NCBI GenBank assembly: GCA_963706835.1
Contig: CAVPOB010000016.1
Coordinates: forward strand, 354,773-418,772
Origin: CAVXYG01 sp963706835
GTDB taxonomy: Bacteria; Actinomycetota; Actinomycetes; S36-B12; GCA-2699445
Length of the DNA stretch: 64,000 bases
Reading direction: 5' to 3'
Shown: in pieces, positions 54,448-63,702 of the stretch
Layout of the letters: each line of letters begins with the position of its first letter
Position numbering within the stretch: position 1 is the stretch's first letter
Translations under genes and position numbers: made by a program
The notes under the pieces: generated by a model
Told to the model about the DNA's origin: nothing
Seen by the model: only the letters and a program-made list of their open reading frames with translations
The model's database searches: none

Positions 54448-56535
54448 CTACTGGTTCGGCCAGACGCGGAAGTCCACCCCTCGCACGGTTCCGTAGCCGA
54501 CCGGATCGGCCCGGTCAGGGATCAGGGCATCCGGGTCGATCTGGGTCACCAGATCACCGAAGGCATCGACGTGCGTCTCGAGCGCCGAGGCAGCCGGGGA
54601 GACCGCTGCGACTGCCGGCTCCGGAACCGCCGGGGAGAGCCGCGCGCCGAACTTCTTCAGGAAGGTGCCTGGCCCGCGCAGCCCGATCGCAACCTTCGGC
54701 GGCAGCGGCTGCGGGTTCAGCGCCACGCTGCCCCCCAACCCACCGATCCCAGCGATCCCACCGATCCCACCGAGCAACTGCTCGCGCCATTTCGGGGGTA
54801 GGGGCTGCGGGTTCAGCGCCGCCCCGTCGCCAGGGGTGACCAGGAGTGGCTGCGCATCGTCCTGCCATCGCAGCAACTGCTCGCGCCACTTCGGGGGCAG
54901 CGGTTGCGGGTTCAGCGCCGCCTCGTCGCCGGGGACGCCGCCGACCACGATGATGGCGCGGTCGCCGCCCGGCTGCTGCACCGCGCCGACGGCCTCCAGC
55001 GCACTGACCGGCACGGTGCGGCGGGTGCCGTCCCGCAAGGAGACCGTCATCTCCAGTTGGCCGTCCCGGATCAGATCGCTGAGCGGACGGGCCTGGTGGA
55101 CGGTGACCGTGCCCGACCAGTTCCGCGGTGCGATCTGCTCGATCGTGCCGGGCAGCCAGTGCCAGTCCGGGGCCAATGCGCAGGTGATGCTGAGTGGGGT
55201 GCCGGTCTCGACGCCCTCGATGCGGTACCGGCGCCGCTGCCAGCCGTCGGCGTCGTCGTACCACATCGCCGTCATGTGCCCGGTCTGGTGCGAGCCACCG
55301 GGGTCGGCCGCCATGCAGGTGACGATGAACTGCAGAGGGCCGAGCCGGAAGCCCTCCAGGACCGCGCTGTAGACCTCCGGGGACAGCGCGGTGCGCAGCA
55401 AGGGTGCGGCGGCCGACTCCACCATCTGCAACGGCTCCGGCTCAGGTTGCGCAGCGGCGTCCCACAGCCGGACTCCACCGCCGACCAGTGCCGAGGCCGC
55501 GGCTGCTGCTGCCGCGGGCTGCTGCGCGAACGAGGCCACCGCCCGGTTGATCCGCAGTTCCTCACCGACCGGCACACCGGGAGCCGGCACCGGGGTCGGC
55601 CCCTGCAGCAGATCCCGCAGCCCCGAGAAGGCCGACTCGGGCAGCAACCGGGTCGCGAGGTTGCTGGCAATGGCGAACGTTCTGGCATCGACCGGTCTGC
55701 CCGCGTCATCGGGCCACGAGATCTCGCCCTCCACCACACCCGACTCGTCCGGCTGCCGACAGAGCAGGACCAGGCTCTGGGTGCCGGCTGGGAGCCCGTC
55801 GAGTCCGGGTGCGGCGCCGAGTTGGCTGCGCAGTGCGTCCGGATCGCCGGCCAGCAGCGACAGGTAGCGATATCCGGCGTCGAGGTACTGCTGCAGCACC
55901 GCATTCAGCGGTGCCAGCGCCGTATTGACCTGCTGTGCCCCCAGGTTGGCGCGGATCTCGGCATCGAGCAGCGCATCGACATCGGTGCCGGCGAGGAAGG
56001 TGATGATCTCGGCCAGGGCCAGCAGCAGATCGCCGGCGAAGTTCTGCGAATCCAGGTGCGGGGCGACGAACCGCAGATCGACCAGGCGCGAGCCTCCTAC
56101 CGGCGCGGTGACCGGGGGGATATCGATGAGGAAGTCGAAGGACAGGCCGAAGTCCAGCGAGAAGCGGGGATCGGCGTAGGAGCCGAGGAACGAGGGCTGG
56201 GTGGAGGTGGCGACGATGGTGTTGCGGCCGCTGACGACGTGGACCACAAGGTCGCCGGCGCTGTTGCGCTGGATGGTCTGCACCGGGTTGCCGGTGGCCA
56301 GCCGCACGTCGATGTCGTACAGCGTGAACCCGTCGGCGAACCGGTCGCCTTTGCCCAGTTCCCGCTGCAGGAGGCCGGGCAGCATCGGGCGCAGGTCCTG
56401 CTGCCAAGCGGTGTTGGCAGCCTGCGCGATCGCCGGCAGCAGCGTGTTCGCCAGCTGGGTGATGGTGCCGTTCGCGGCCTGCCCGAGGACGAGGACGTCG
56501 CCGTCAGTGGGGATATCGATGCCAAGCAGGCCCAT
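54448..56535 (-). CDS. Unknown protein with LNPQPLPP repeats
   Basis: A 695-residue protein without signal peptide or clear membrane segment. I recognise no characterised domain. It begins with MGLLGIDIPTDGDVLVLGQA and has a leucine-rich first half (DGFTLYDIDVRLATGN, DPRFSLDFGLSFDF) and a beta-rich middle (TCMAADPGGSHQTGHMTAMW, WHWLPGTIEQIAPRNWSG). Residues about 538-615 carry three copies of (A)ALNPQPLPPK about 33 residues apart, two followed by WREQLL, with a GIGGIAGIGGLGG linker. The same short motif occurs in uncharacterised proteins elsewhere. ATG 56535; about 600 bp of gene-free DNA lies upstream. Confidence 0.8.
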   Translation of the reverse strand: MGLLGIDIPTDGDVLVLGQAANGTITQLANTLLPAIAQAANTAWQQDLRPMLPGLLQRELGKGDRFADGFTLYDIDVRLATGNPVQTIQRNSAGDLVVHVVSGRNTIVATSTQPSFLGSYADPRFSLDFGLSFDFLIDIPPVTAPVGGSRLVDLRFVAPHLDSQNFAGDLLLALAEIITFLAGTDVDALLDAEIRANLGAQQVNTALAPLNAVLQQYLDAGYRYLSLLAGDPDALRSQLGAAPGLDGLPAGTQSLVLLCRQPDESGVVEGEISWPDDAGRPVDARTFAIASNLATRLLPESAFSGLRDLLQGPTPVPAPGVPVGEELRINRAVASFAQQPAAAAAAASALVGGGVRLWDAAAQPEPEPLQMVESAAAPLLRTALSPEVYSAVLEGFRLGPLQFIVTCMAADPGGSHQTGHMTAMWYDDADGWQRRRYRIEGVETGTPLSITCALAPDWHWLPGTIEQIAPRNWSGTVTVHQARPLSDLIRDGQLEMTVSLRDGTRRTVPVSALEAVGAVQQPGGDRAIIVVGGVPGDEAALNPQPLPPKWREQLLRWQDDAQPLLVTPGDGAALNPQPLPPKWREQLLGGIGGIAGIGGLGGSVALNPQPLPPKVAIGLRGPGTFLKKFGARLSPAVPEPAVAAVSPAASALETHVDAFGDLVTQIDPDALIPDRADPVGYGTVRGVDFRVWPNQ

Positions 56536-57139
56536 GGACGGACCTCCGCACTCTGGAAGGCCCGGCGCGAACCGTCGGGCGTATTCGCAGTGTGCATCCA
56601 GAAGTCGCTTGAGGGGGCGCGGCGCGCTAGCCCGTTGGGGTGATGCCGGTCGCGGGCGGCGACACGGCGCCGTCGGGCGGGGGTGTCGATAGCAGCCATC
56701 GCTATCGCGGGCACCGGAAACTCGAGGGGGGCGAGACGTGCTGTGCTCGACCTGGAGACTGGGCGATCGGTCTGCGGCGGGTGTCCCCGGCGGCTCGGTC
56801 CCGGAAACCAGGGCGCCCTGGCGAGGGTGGCGCAGGCGACGCTGAGTCGGATAGCGCTCGGCCCATCACAGACCGACCAGTGGTGCGCGAGGTCCAGCGA
56901 TGGCACCGAAGACTCCGGATTCCTGGCGGCCGGTCGCTGACGATCACACCCGATGTGGCCGCGCGGCGTTTCCCCAGCGCCCGGCGGGGTACGCTCAAGG
57001 GGAGTCGGCAGTGCCGGCTCACGTTCGCCAGCGGCATCCGCCGTGTGGCGAGGTCGACTGCTTCGACGCCGCGACGGCGTCCCCCTTCGTGAGTTGGGTC
57101 CCGGCATCAGCGGCCATCCAACTCGACGATCAGGACATC
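56536..57139. other. 604-bp gap between unknown protein and DEAD-box helicase, no gene seen
   Basis: Divergent promoters for the two flanking genes must lie here. The frames present (for example 56683-56940 and 56640-57092, plus strand) have no recognisable domain. DEAD-box genes often have long, cold-regulated 5' leaders, so the right part may be the helicase leader. That is inference. Confidence 0.4.
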
Positions 57140-58621
57140 GTGACCTCATCTGCCCGCGCGGCCACTGCCGCGCGCACCGACCATCCCACCGATTCGACGT
57201 TCGCCGCGCTCGGCGTGCGCCCCGAACTCACCGCCTCCCTGGCCGCCCGCGGCATCGAGGCTCCGTTCCCGATCCAGGCCGCGACCCTGCCCGACTCCCT
57301 GGCCGGTCGCGACGTGCTGGGCCGCGGCCGCACCGGCAGCGGCAAGACGGTGGCCTTCGCGCTGCCGCTGGTCTCGGCGCTGGCCGGGAGCCGCTCCCAG
57401 GCCCGGCGACCCCGCGGCCTGGTGCTCGTGCCGACCCGCGAACTGGCCGTGCAGGTCGAGGAGACGATTGCGCCGCTGGCCGCCGCGGTCGGTCTGCGGA
57501 CCCGCACCATCTTCGGCGGCGTCTCGCAGGGACCGCAGGTGACCGCACTGGCCAAGGGCGCCGACATCATCGTGGCCACCCCGGGCCGGCTGGCGGACCT
57601 GATCAAGCAGGGCCACGCGAACCTGGGGGCCATTGCGGTCACGGTGATCGATGAGGCCGACCACATGGCCGACCTCGGCTTCCTGCCCGAGGTCCGCCGG
57701 CTGCTCGACCAGACCCCCGCGAAGGGCCAGCGGCTGCTGTTCTCGGCCACCCTGGATGCCGGCGTCGATGTGCTGGCCCGCCGCTACCTGCGCGAGCCGG
57801 TCACCCACGAGGTCGACTCGGCTGCCTCGCACGTGCCGCAGATGCAGCACCACCTGTTCCTGGTGGACACCGCTGATCGCAGCGACGTGGTGGCGCACCT
57901 GCTGGGCGGCCACGGCCGCAGCCTGGCGTTCGCGCGCACCAAGCACCAGGCCCGCAAGTGGGCGCGGGTGCTCACCGCCTCCGGCATCCACGCGGTCGAC
58001 CTGCACGGCAACCTCAGCCAGTCGGCCCGCCAGCGCAACCTCGCCGCGTTCGCGGCCGGGGATGTGCGGGTGCTGGTCGCCACCGACATCGCCGCCCGCG
58101 GCATCCACGTCGACGATGTCGGCATCGTGGTCCACATCGACCCGCCGGCCGAGCACAAGGCCTACCTGCACCGCTCCGGCCGCACCGCCCGGGCCGGTGC
58201 CGAGGGCGTCGTGGTGACGCTGGCCACGCCGGAGCAGCGACGCGACGTCGCCGACCTGATGCGGCGGGCCGCCATCAAACCCACCAAGCTGCAGGTGCGC
58301 GCAGGGGATGCGGCCATCACCGACCTGGTGGGGCCCAGCGCCCCGCGGGTGGTCGTGGCAGCGCCGGCAGCCCAACCCGCGCAGCTGCCCGGCGGCGGCC
58401 GCGGCAAGCCCAGGCCCCGGAAGGCGGGCACGCGGCAGGGCGCACCCGTTGGCGGGTCGCGCACTTCTTCCCAGCACGCCGGCTCACCGAAGCGCAGCGG
58501 GGCCGCGAAGCCGCCGAGGATCGCTCGTCCGGCCACCCAGCAGGCCCCTGGGGCTGCGACCAAGCCGAGCACGCCTCGCCGGGCCAGCCGACCCGCGGGC
58601 AGCCCGCACCGCGCGGGGTAG
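57140..58621 (+). CDS. DEAD/DEAH-box RNA helicase
   Basis: A 493-residue helicase. The Q-motif region starts at FAALGVRPELTASL, Walker A is GRTGSGKT, motif Ia PTRELAVQ, motif Ib ATPGRLADLI, motif II is DEAD (VIDEADHMADLGF), motif III FSATL, and the second RecA domain has LVATDIAARGIHVDDVG and HRSGRTARAG. The last 90 residues are a basic, disordered tail with Gly/Arg/Pro, probably for RNA binding. RhlE-like. The GTG at 57140 is chosen as the first start after non-conserved sequence; the ribosome site is weak. Confidence 0.93.
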   Translation: MTSSARAATAARTDHPTDSTFAALGVRPELTASLAARGIEAPFPIQAATLPDSLAGRDVLGRGRTGSGKTVAFALPLVSALAGSRSQARRPRGLVLVPTRELAVQVEETIAPLAAAVGLRTRTIFGGVSQGPQVTALAKGADIIVATPGRLADLIKQGHANLGAIAVTVIDEADHMADLGFLPEVRRLLDQTPAKGQRLLFSATLDAGVDVLARRYLREPVTHEVDSAASHVPQMQHHLFLVDTADRSDVVAHLLGGHGRSLAFARTKHQARKWARVLTASGIHAVDLHGNLSQSARQRNLAAFAAGDVRVLVATDIAARGIHVDDVGIVVHIDPPAEHKAYLHRSGRTARAGAEGVVVTLATPEQRRDVADLMRRAAIKPTKLQVRAGDAAITDLVGPSAPRVVVAAPAAQPAQLPGGGRGKPRPRKAGTRQGAPVGGSRTSSQHAGSPKRSGAAKPPRIARPATQQAPGAATKPSTPRRASRPAGSPHRAG

Positions 58622-58672
58622 TGCGGGAGGTCGTGGACGGCCCCTGGGAACGCCGCCTAGCGGGGGCCGATC

Positions 58673-59761
58673 TCACCCGTCGCCGAGGATCCGTGCGAGC
58701 AGCGCGGCCACCTCGTCGTGGTCCAACAGGGCGTTGTGCCCGGTGTCGAACAACCGCGTCACCGTCACCGACTTCGCGTTCGGGCTGCGTCCGGCCGCGC
58801 TGCGAGGTGGCACCAAACCGTCGCCCAGGGTCCCGCCGATCGGGGACCCGGGTTCGCCGAGGTGGGCGACAACGGCGTGATGGTTGATGTCTTCTGGCAG
58901 TGACCCGGCGTAGCCCCGAGCGAGGTCTTTGATGCCCTGGCTGCGGAAGTGCCCGAGGTTCGCGATCGGCGCTGCCGTCGGCCATCGGGACGCCGCCCGC
59001 AGGGCGAAGTCGGAGACCCGTTCCAGTGGCGCGCCCTCGTGCGGAGTCCCGAGTGTGACCACATCGGTCACCAGGCTCCGCCAGTCGGTCGAATCCGCAT
59101 CCGGGATGGGCTGAGCGGCCGCGTCGATGGCGGCTGTCACGATCAGCCCGCCCATCGAGTGCGCGATGAACACGATCCGCTCCACAGCGGGCTCGGCGGC
59201 AACCAGATCGGTCATCAGGTTCGCGAACGCGGCGGCATTCTGCGCGATCGGCAGTCCGGAGTTGTAGTCCACCAGTACGGGGTTGAGGCCTGCCTGCTGT
59301 GCGATCTTGAGGTATCCGTCGCTCCATTGGCCGCGATGCCCGCCGAGGCCATGGACGAACACCGCAGCGCCAGCAGCAGGGATTGCTCCCGTCGGTGTGC
59401 GATAGCCCATCTGCGGGGTCAACTCGCTCGGCAACCGATCCCCGAACGCTGCAGCGAGGCCGGCCAGGGCCGCGGCACGGTCGGGATCATTCCTGACCGA
59501 TGCGGCATCCTCTGACGCGGCCGCCGCAACCGACTGGGCAACGGCCTCGCCGACGACCGGTGTCAGCGCGCGGATCGCACCATGGACGAAGTCGTTGGTC
59601 ATGTTGATGGCGGTCATCGGGTCGGCCGTTGGGCCCGCCGATGGCAAGAACCGGCCCACATTGGCACGGATCGCCTTGCTCACCTGCTCAACGGTGTCGG
59701 CGACTTCCCGCGCAGCGGCAGCGGTGCTGCGCGCAGCGGCCGCGCGTTCTGAGGCGTCCAT
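58673..59761 (-). CDS. Alpha/beta-hydrolase lipase/esterase (PGAP1-like)
   Basis: A 362-residue hydrolase with an Ala-rich, coiled-coil-like N-terminal 90 residues. The oxyanion motif is FVHGLGGHRGQW, the nucleophile elbow is AHSMGG, and the His is in FDTGHNALLDHDEV. The TLGTPHEGAPLERV segment is usual in triacylglycerol-lipase-like proteins. No signal peptide. Frame intact. ATG 59761. Confidence 0.85.
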   Translation of the reverse strand: MDASERAAAARSTAAAAREVADTVEQVSKAIRANVGRFLPSAGPTADPMTAINMTNDFVHGAIRALTPVVGEAVAQSVAAAASEDAASVRNDPDRAAALAGLAAAFGDRLPSELTPQMGYRTPTGAIPAAGAAVFVHGLGGHRGQWSDGYLKIAQQAGLNPVLVDYNSGLPIAQNAAAFANLMTDLVAAEPAVERIVFIAHSMGGLIVTAAIDAAAQPIPDADSTDWRSLVTDVVTLGTPHEGAPLERVSDFALRAASRWPTAAPIANLGHFRSQGIKDLARGYAGSLPEDINHHAVVAHLGEPGSPIGGTLGDGLVPPRSAAGRSPNAKSVTVTRLFDTGHNALLDHDEVAALLARILGDG

Positions 59762-60221
59762 GGGCTCCGATCTGTGATGCCGATCCCGCGGTCTTCGGGT
59801 GACGGGCCGCGACTCGGCCAGGACTCAAGCATGGTGCCGCAGTGGCCGTCACGCCAGCCGCATCATGTTGCGCCGGTGAGGCTGGGGCGGGTTGGCCGCC
59901 ACCATCGGGGCACGTCATCCGGCTGCCCGGAGTCGGTCGTGGGCGGCGCAAGCTCCCGGCGATAGGTCCCATTGGCCTGGTTGGCTGAGCATTCTGGCGC
60001 TGGTGTCGGCTACCTCGGTTCTCGGCTCCTGTCGGCAGTCCGTGACGCAGCCCGGGACTCATCACGAAGTCCATCGCGACCGCGCTGCCCCCAGTCTGGG
60101 CGGAGTGGCACACGTCTTGCGGGTGGGATCGCGCCGGCTGGAAGCCGCTCAGAATGGACCGATCGCGGCTGGCCTGTCGGCGATGCCGCCAGGTTGGTAT
60201 CGCCTCCGGTATCATGCGGTC
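59762..60221. other. 460-bp gap before the toxin-antitoxin pair, no firm gene
   Basis: No firm gene. One plus-strand frame (to 60221) contains LSILALVSATSVLGSC, which looks like a lipobox, but it lacks a start codon and its third-position GC is low, so I do not call it. The promoter of the antitoxin gene should lie at the right end. Confidence 0.4.
60196..60213 (+). promoter_or_regulatory. Possible antitoxin operator
   Basis: GGTATC occurs twice (60196-60201 and 60208-60213), 12 bp apart, just before the antitoxin start. RHH antitoxins usually bind short repeats at this position to repress their own operon. Weak evidence. Confidence 0.3.
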
Positions 60222-60425
60222 ATGGCCATGACACTGCGGCTTGACGAGCAGGAGACCGACGCCCTGCGCCAGAGGGCTGCACGGGAGGGTCGGTCGATGC
60301 AGGACGTGGCGCGCCAGGCCGTGCGGGACTACATCGACCGGACCAGCAAGCGTGAGTTGCTGGACGATGTCATGGACGAGGAGATCCCGCGGTATGCCGA
60401 GGCGCTGCGGCGGCTCGGGGAGTGA
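60222..60425 (+). CDS. RHH (CopG/Arc)-like antitoxin
   Basis: A 67-residue protein: MAMTLRLDEQETDAL is the ribbon strand and start of the first helix, and the second half is acidic with many Glu/Asp (LDDVMDEEIPRYAEAL). It is the antitoxin half of a two-gene module: GTG of the Doc gene overlaps its stop. ATG 60222 is chosen; ATG 60228 is also possible. It would neutralise the toxin and autoregulate the operon. Confidence 0.85.
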   Translation: MAMTLRLDEQETDALRQRAAREGRSMQDVARQAVRDYIDRTSKRELLDDVMDEEIPRYAEALRRLGE

Positions 60426-60799
60426 TCTATCTCGACCTGGAGGATCTGCTCCATGTCGCCGGCAGGGTGCTGCCATCGGTCGACGTGCGAGATGTCGGGC
60501 TGCTGGAGTCGGCACTGGCTCGACCCCGGGCCCGCGCCTTCGGCTCGGATGCCTATCCCGAGCTGGACACCAAGGCAGCAGCACTGCTCGACTCCGTCGC
60601 CGGCAACCACGGGCTGGTCGACGGGAACAAGCGGTTGGCGCTGGCGGCCACCATCGCGTTCCTCGGGATCAACGGCTGGCGGCTCACCCTCACCAACGAC
60701 GATGCCTACGAACTCGTCATGGCCGTCGCGTCCGGGGATCTCGATGACCTGCAGACCATCGCCGACAGCCTCCGAACAGGCAGCCAGCCGCGCCAGTAG
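60422..60799 (+). CDS. Death-on-curing (Doc) family toxin
   Basis: A 125-residue Fic-fold toxin. Catalytic motif is HGLVDGNKRLA (His about 63), a close match to the Doc HxFx(D/E)GNKRxA signature with Leu for Phe. Doc phosphorylates EF-Tu and stops translation. GTG 60422 overlaps the antitoxin stop (GTGA). Confidence 0.9.
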   Translation: MIYLDLEDLLHVAGRVLPSVDVRDVGLLESALARPRARAFGSDAYPELDTKAAALLDSVAGNHGLVDGNKRLALAATIAFLGINGWRLTLTNDDAYELVMAVASGDLDDLQTIADSLRTGSQPRQ

Positions 60800-60887
60800 T
60801 CCCCGCGAGTCAGTCGAGCGGATTGGTGGGCCGCAGGGTCGGTGCCAGCGGCTCGGGAATGGAGTACCCGGCTGCTCGTCGCGGGTG

Positions 60888-62072
60888 CTAGCTGGTCTTC
60901 GGAGTCGGGTCCAGACGTAGCCAGTCCACAGGCTTGCGACCGACGGCCTCCAGCAGCTCGTTGGCCGTCGTGAACGGCTTCGACCCGGCGAACGGCCTGT
61001 GCGCGCTTGCCCGAGCTCGTGGATGCGCGGATTCGATCGGCGCCGGGTGGCGATCCTGGTCGATCAGCTTCGCCTTCCTCCGTGCGGGACCGCCCCACAG
61101 GAGGAACACGACCCCCTCACGCTTGGCGCTGATGGCGCTGATGACGGCGTCGGTGAATCGCTCCCAACCCATCCCGGCATGAGCGTGCGACTCCCCGGCG
61201 CGGACCGTGAGCGCGGTGTTGAGCAGGAGGACGCCCTGCTCGGCCCACCCGGTGAGATCACCGTGGTCCGGCAGGTCGGCCGGGCTGATGTCGAAGTCGG
61301 CCGCGAGTTCCTTGCGGATGTTGCGCAAGGACGGAGGAATCGCCGCGCCGACGGGGACGGAGAACGCCAGGCCGTGCGCCTGCCCAGGGTTGATGTAGGG
61401 GTCCTGGCCGAGAATGACGACCTTGACGTCGTCGAAGGGCGTCAGCTCGAACGCCTTGAAGGTGTCTTCCCACGGTGGGTACACCTCATGGTCGGCGCGC
61501 TCCTCGGCGACGTACTCGAGCAGGTCGGACCAGTACGGCTGTGCCAAATCCTCGCGCAGGAGGTCGTCCCAGCCGCCACCCAGGCGGACCCCGTCGGCGC
61601 GGATGTCGGTCGGGGTCGCGTCCGGACCGCTCACGTCGGTCGATGACCCGCCTGCGAGGAGGTACTCGTTGATCTCCTGTGAGAAGACGTTGTCACCCTC
61701 CGGTGGCAAGAGGCCGAGCCCACGCAGTTCCGCGTAGGCGGCGCGATTCCGTTCGTTGAACTCCCGCTCCATCCTCGCGTCTTCTGCAGGATCCGACGAA
61801 GCCAGGCGCGAGGATCCGGGTGTGGGGATTACTTCCGTCCGCCCGTCGGTGAAGTAGCGCACGGCGCGCATGCTCGTGAGTCGGTGCTCGGAGAGGAAGA
61901 GCAGGTAGGCGCGGCCGCGCCCGTCGTCCCCCCAGGCCCACCCGATGTGCATGCCCCGATGGAAGCTGTGGCCGCGCTGTTGGCCCGCGACATCAGCCGC
62001 GTCCACCTTCCGGTAGTCCTCGGGCACCTGCCGAAGCGCTGATTCCGCGCACCGCAGTCTCTCCTGGTTCAT
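60888..62072 (-). CDS. Uracil-DNA glycosylase with extra N-terminal domain
   Basis: A 394-residue protein. Residues about 165-394 are a family-1 Ung-like fold: GQDPYINPGQAHGLAFSV (Asp about 223; usual is GQDPYHGPGQAHG), LNTALTVRAGESHAHAG, FLLWGGPARRKAKLID and the C-terminal HPRARASAHRPFAGSKPF, in place of the usual HPSPLSA leucine loop. Residues 1-150 form an unrelated domain with WAWGDDGRGRAYLLFLSEHR and MRAVRYFTDGRTEVIPTP. The normal length for Ung is about 225. It removes uracil from DNA if the altered motifs still work. ATG 62072. Domain fusion is not one I know. Confidence 0.8.
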   Translation of the reverse strand: MNQERLRCAESALRQVPEDYRKVDAADVAGQQRGHSFHRGMHIGWAWGDDGRGRAYLLFLSEHRLTSMRAVRYFTDGRTEVIPTPGSSRLASSDPAEDARMEREFNERNRAAYAELRGLGLLPPEGDNVFSQEINEYLLAGGSSTDVSGPDATPTDIRADGVRLGGGWDDLLREDLAQPYWSDLLEYVAEERADHEVYPPWEDTFKAFELTPFDDVKVVILGQDPYINPGQAHGLAFSVPVGAAIPPSLRNIRKELAADFDISPADLPDHGDLTGWAEQGVLLLNTALTVRAGESHAHAGMGWERFTDAVISAISAKREGVVFLLWGGPARRKAKLIDQDRHPAPIESAHPRARASAHRPFAGSKPFTTANELLEAVGRKPVDWLRLDPTPKTS

Positions 62073-62192
62073 GGCCCGAGGCTACGGGTTCGCTCTGACA
62101 GCCGTCTCCCACAGACCCGGGTGGTGCGCGCCCTGTGTCGGACGTCCTGCTGACGCTGGGGGTCCTGAGCGGTGCGCTCGCAAGGGGGATGC

Positions 62193-62890
62193 ATGGCCGA
62201 GGCGCAGGTGACTGCTCCGAAGGTTTCGCCAGCTGACCTGCAGTGGCGGTTGGACCTGGTCCCTCGGTTGACCTGGACGTGGGCGACGACGTACGCCGAC
62301 ACCGCGCCGCACGACGACGTCGTCCTGGACCGAACGGGTGCCCGTGGAGCAGTCGGGACTTCGTGCGGGCAGCCCGCGTGATCCACACCTTCGGCGAGCC
62401 GGGCCGCTGCTACCGCAGCACGAACATCTACCTCACCAGGCCGGCCGGCCGAAGGAAGTGGTGGACCATGGACCGCCGGATCGCGGATATCGACCTCATC
62501 GACCGCGCCACGTCCGACCGCGTCTACGGCGCCCAGGATGCTCCCCGGACCCTCGACCCTGTCTTCACTGGTACGACGCCGTCGCGACGGCATGGGACGA
62601 TCTGCGCGACAGCAGCCACGACCTTGACGTCCGGCGCATCGTCGCCGACCACTTCGGCGACCATGCGCCGGCGAAGCTGGGGGTGGGCTGTGGAACTGGC
62701 GCGCTGCTGGACCTCGGGGTCACCAAGCCATGGCGGTACACCGGGATCGATCCCAGTCAGTGGATGCTCGACCGGCTCGTCCTCGGCGTCCGTGGGTGCA
62801 CCGGGTGTGTCGCGGCGACTGGAGCAGGTGCGGGGCGTGGAGGAGCGGTACGAGCTGGTCGTCGCGATGGATGTGCCCGGGGTGGAGTAG
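62193..62890 (+). pseudogene. Class I SAM-dependent methyltransferase, three frameshifts
   Basis: Starts at ATG 62193 (AAGGGGGAT upstream). The N-terminal VSPADLQWRLDLVPRLTWTW and then YRSTNIYLTRPAGRRKWWTM (joined after a shift near 62335) lead to TSDRVYGAQDAPRTLDPVF. After another shift (62565-62572) comes WYDAVATAWDDLRD and motif I LGVGCGTGALLDL with TGIDPSQWMLDRL. A third shift near 62795 gives VRGVEERYELVVAMDVPGVE, ending at 62890. It is both frameshifted and short at the C-terminus. Target unknown; similar proteins occur in phage-like gene sets. Confidence 0.7.
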
Positions 62891-63054
62891 GTCGGCTGCA
62901 GGGGTTTTGTCGGAGTTGCTCGTCGTGACGGGGGGCGTCGATACGGAGGCCACAGACTCTTTGATTCATCGCCGATCAATGCGACGGGATCGTTTCGTGC
63001 CCAGATCCTGAAGCTGCCACGCGAAGGCTGTCTTAGGAACAGCGGAGGAAGGAG

Positions 63055-63414
63055 ATGCACCGAACCGGGCTTCGCGACGGTGGGCATTCGAGCTGGCCGC
63101 TCGAGCGCTGCGCGACACGGTGCACGCAGGACGCCGCGCGCATTGCCGGGCTGGCCCTGGAGCTCACCGATGAGGACGAGATCAGCTATCGGACGGCTGA
63201 GATGTACGAGATCCGGGCCCGGTGGCTGCTGGACAGCGGCAGCGGGCAGGGGCGGCAGGAGTTGGCCCAGGCGATCGCGATCCATCTTGCTTTCGGGTCC
63301 ACGGAACGGGCTCGAGAGCTCTCCAAGTACTTCATGCCCGAGGGGCGCAGCCGGCATGACGAGACGCCGGAGCACGGCTCGGATGCTTGGGATGGAGACC
63401 TCAAGGCCGCATGA
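63055..63414 (+). CDS. Hypothetical helical protein, 119 aa
   Basis: A helical protein with coding-like centre RIAGLALELTDEDEISYRTAEMYEIRARWLL and ELAQAIAIHLAFGSTERAREL, TPR-like in pattern. The N-terminal 25 residues look less coding, so the true start or a missing upstream part is unclear. AGGAAGGAG lies before ATG 63055. It could be a tail fragment of a larger protein. Confidence 0.5.
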   Translation: MHRTGLRDGGHSSWPLERCATRCTQDAARIAGLALELTDEDEISYRTAEMYEIRARWLLDSGSGQGRQELAQAIAIHLAFGSTERARELSKYFMPEGRSRHDETPEHGSDAWDGDLKAA

Positions 63415-63702
63415 GTCCCACTGCCCATGGCAAGCCGTCGGATGGTCTGTGGTAGCTCGACTGCTCGGAGTCATCCGGGTTGTCGGTGCTGGTCTTCCGC
63501 AACGCGGTGCGCACGACCGTGATGTCCGCCCCCAGGCGGGCGGTGCTCCTCAGGCTCCGCCGCGGCGCGGCTTGGCCGGGAACAGGGACGGCAAGCCGCG
63601 GTGCGAGGACCTGCCATGAGCGGCGACATCGACTTGATGCACGAAGTGTGAACAGAGGTATGGCGGAGAGACCGCCATGCAGGGTATCGAAAGGAGCAGC
63701 AA
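63415..63702. other. 288-bp gap, no firm gene
   Basis: No gene is supported. A 10-codon frame ATGAGCGGCGACATC... (63617-63651) ends before the next small ORF. The antisense frames are Arg/Pro-rich. Confidence 0.35.

Noticed and set aside
59892..60221. In-frame extension upstream of the antitoxin with a lipobox-like segment
   Set aside because: No start codon or ribosome site; codon bias is poor; ATG 60222 fits RHH antitoxins.
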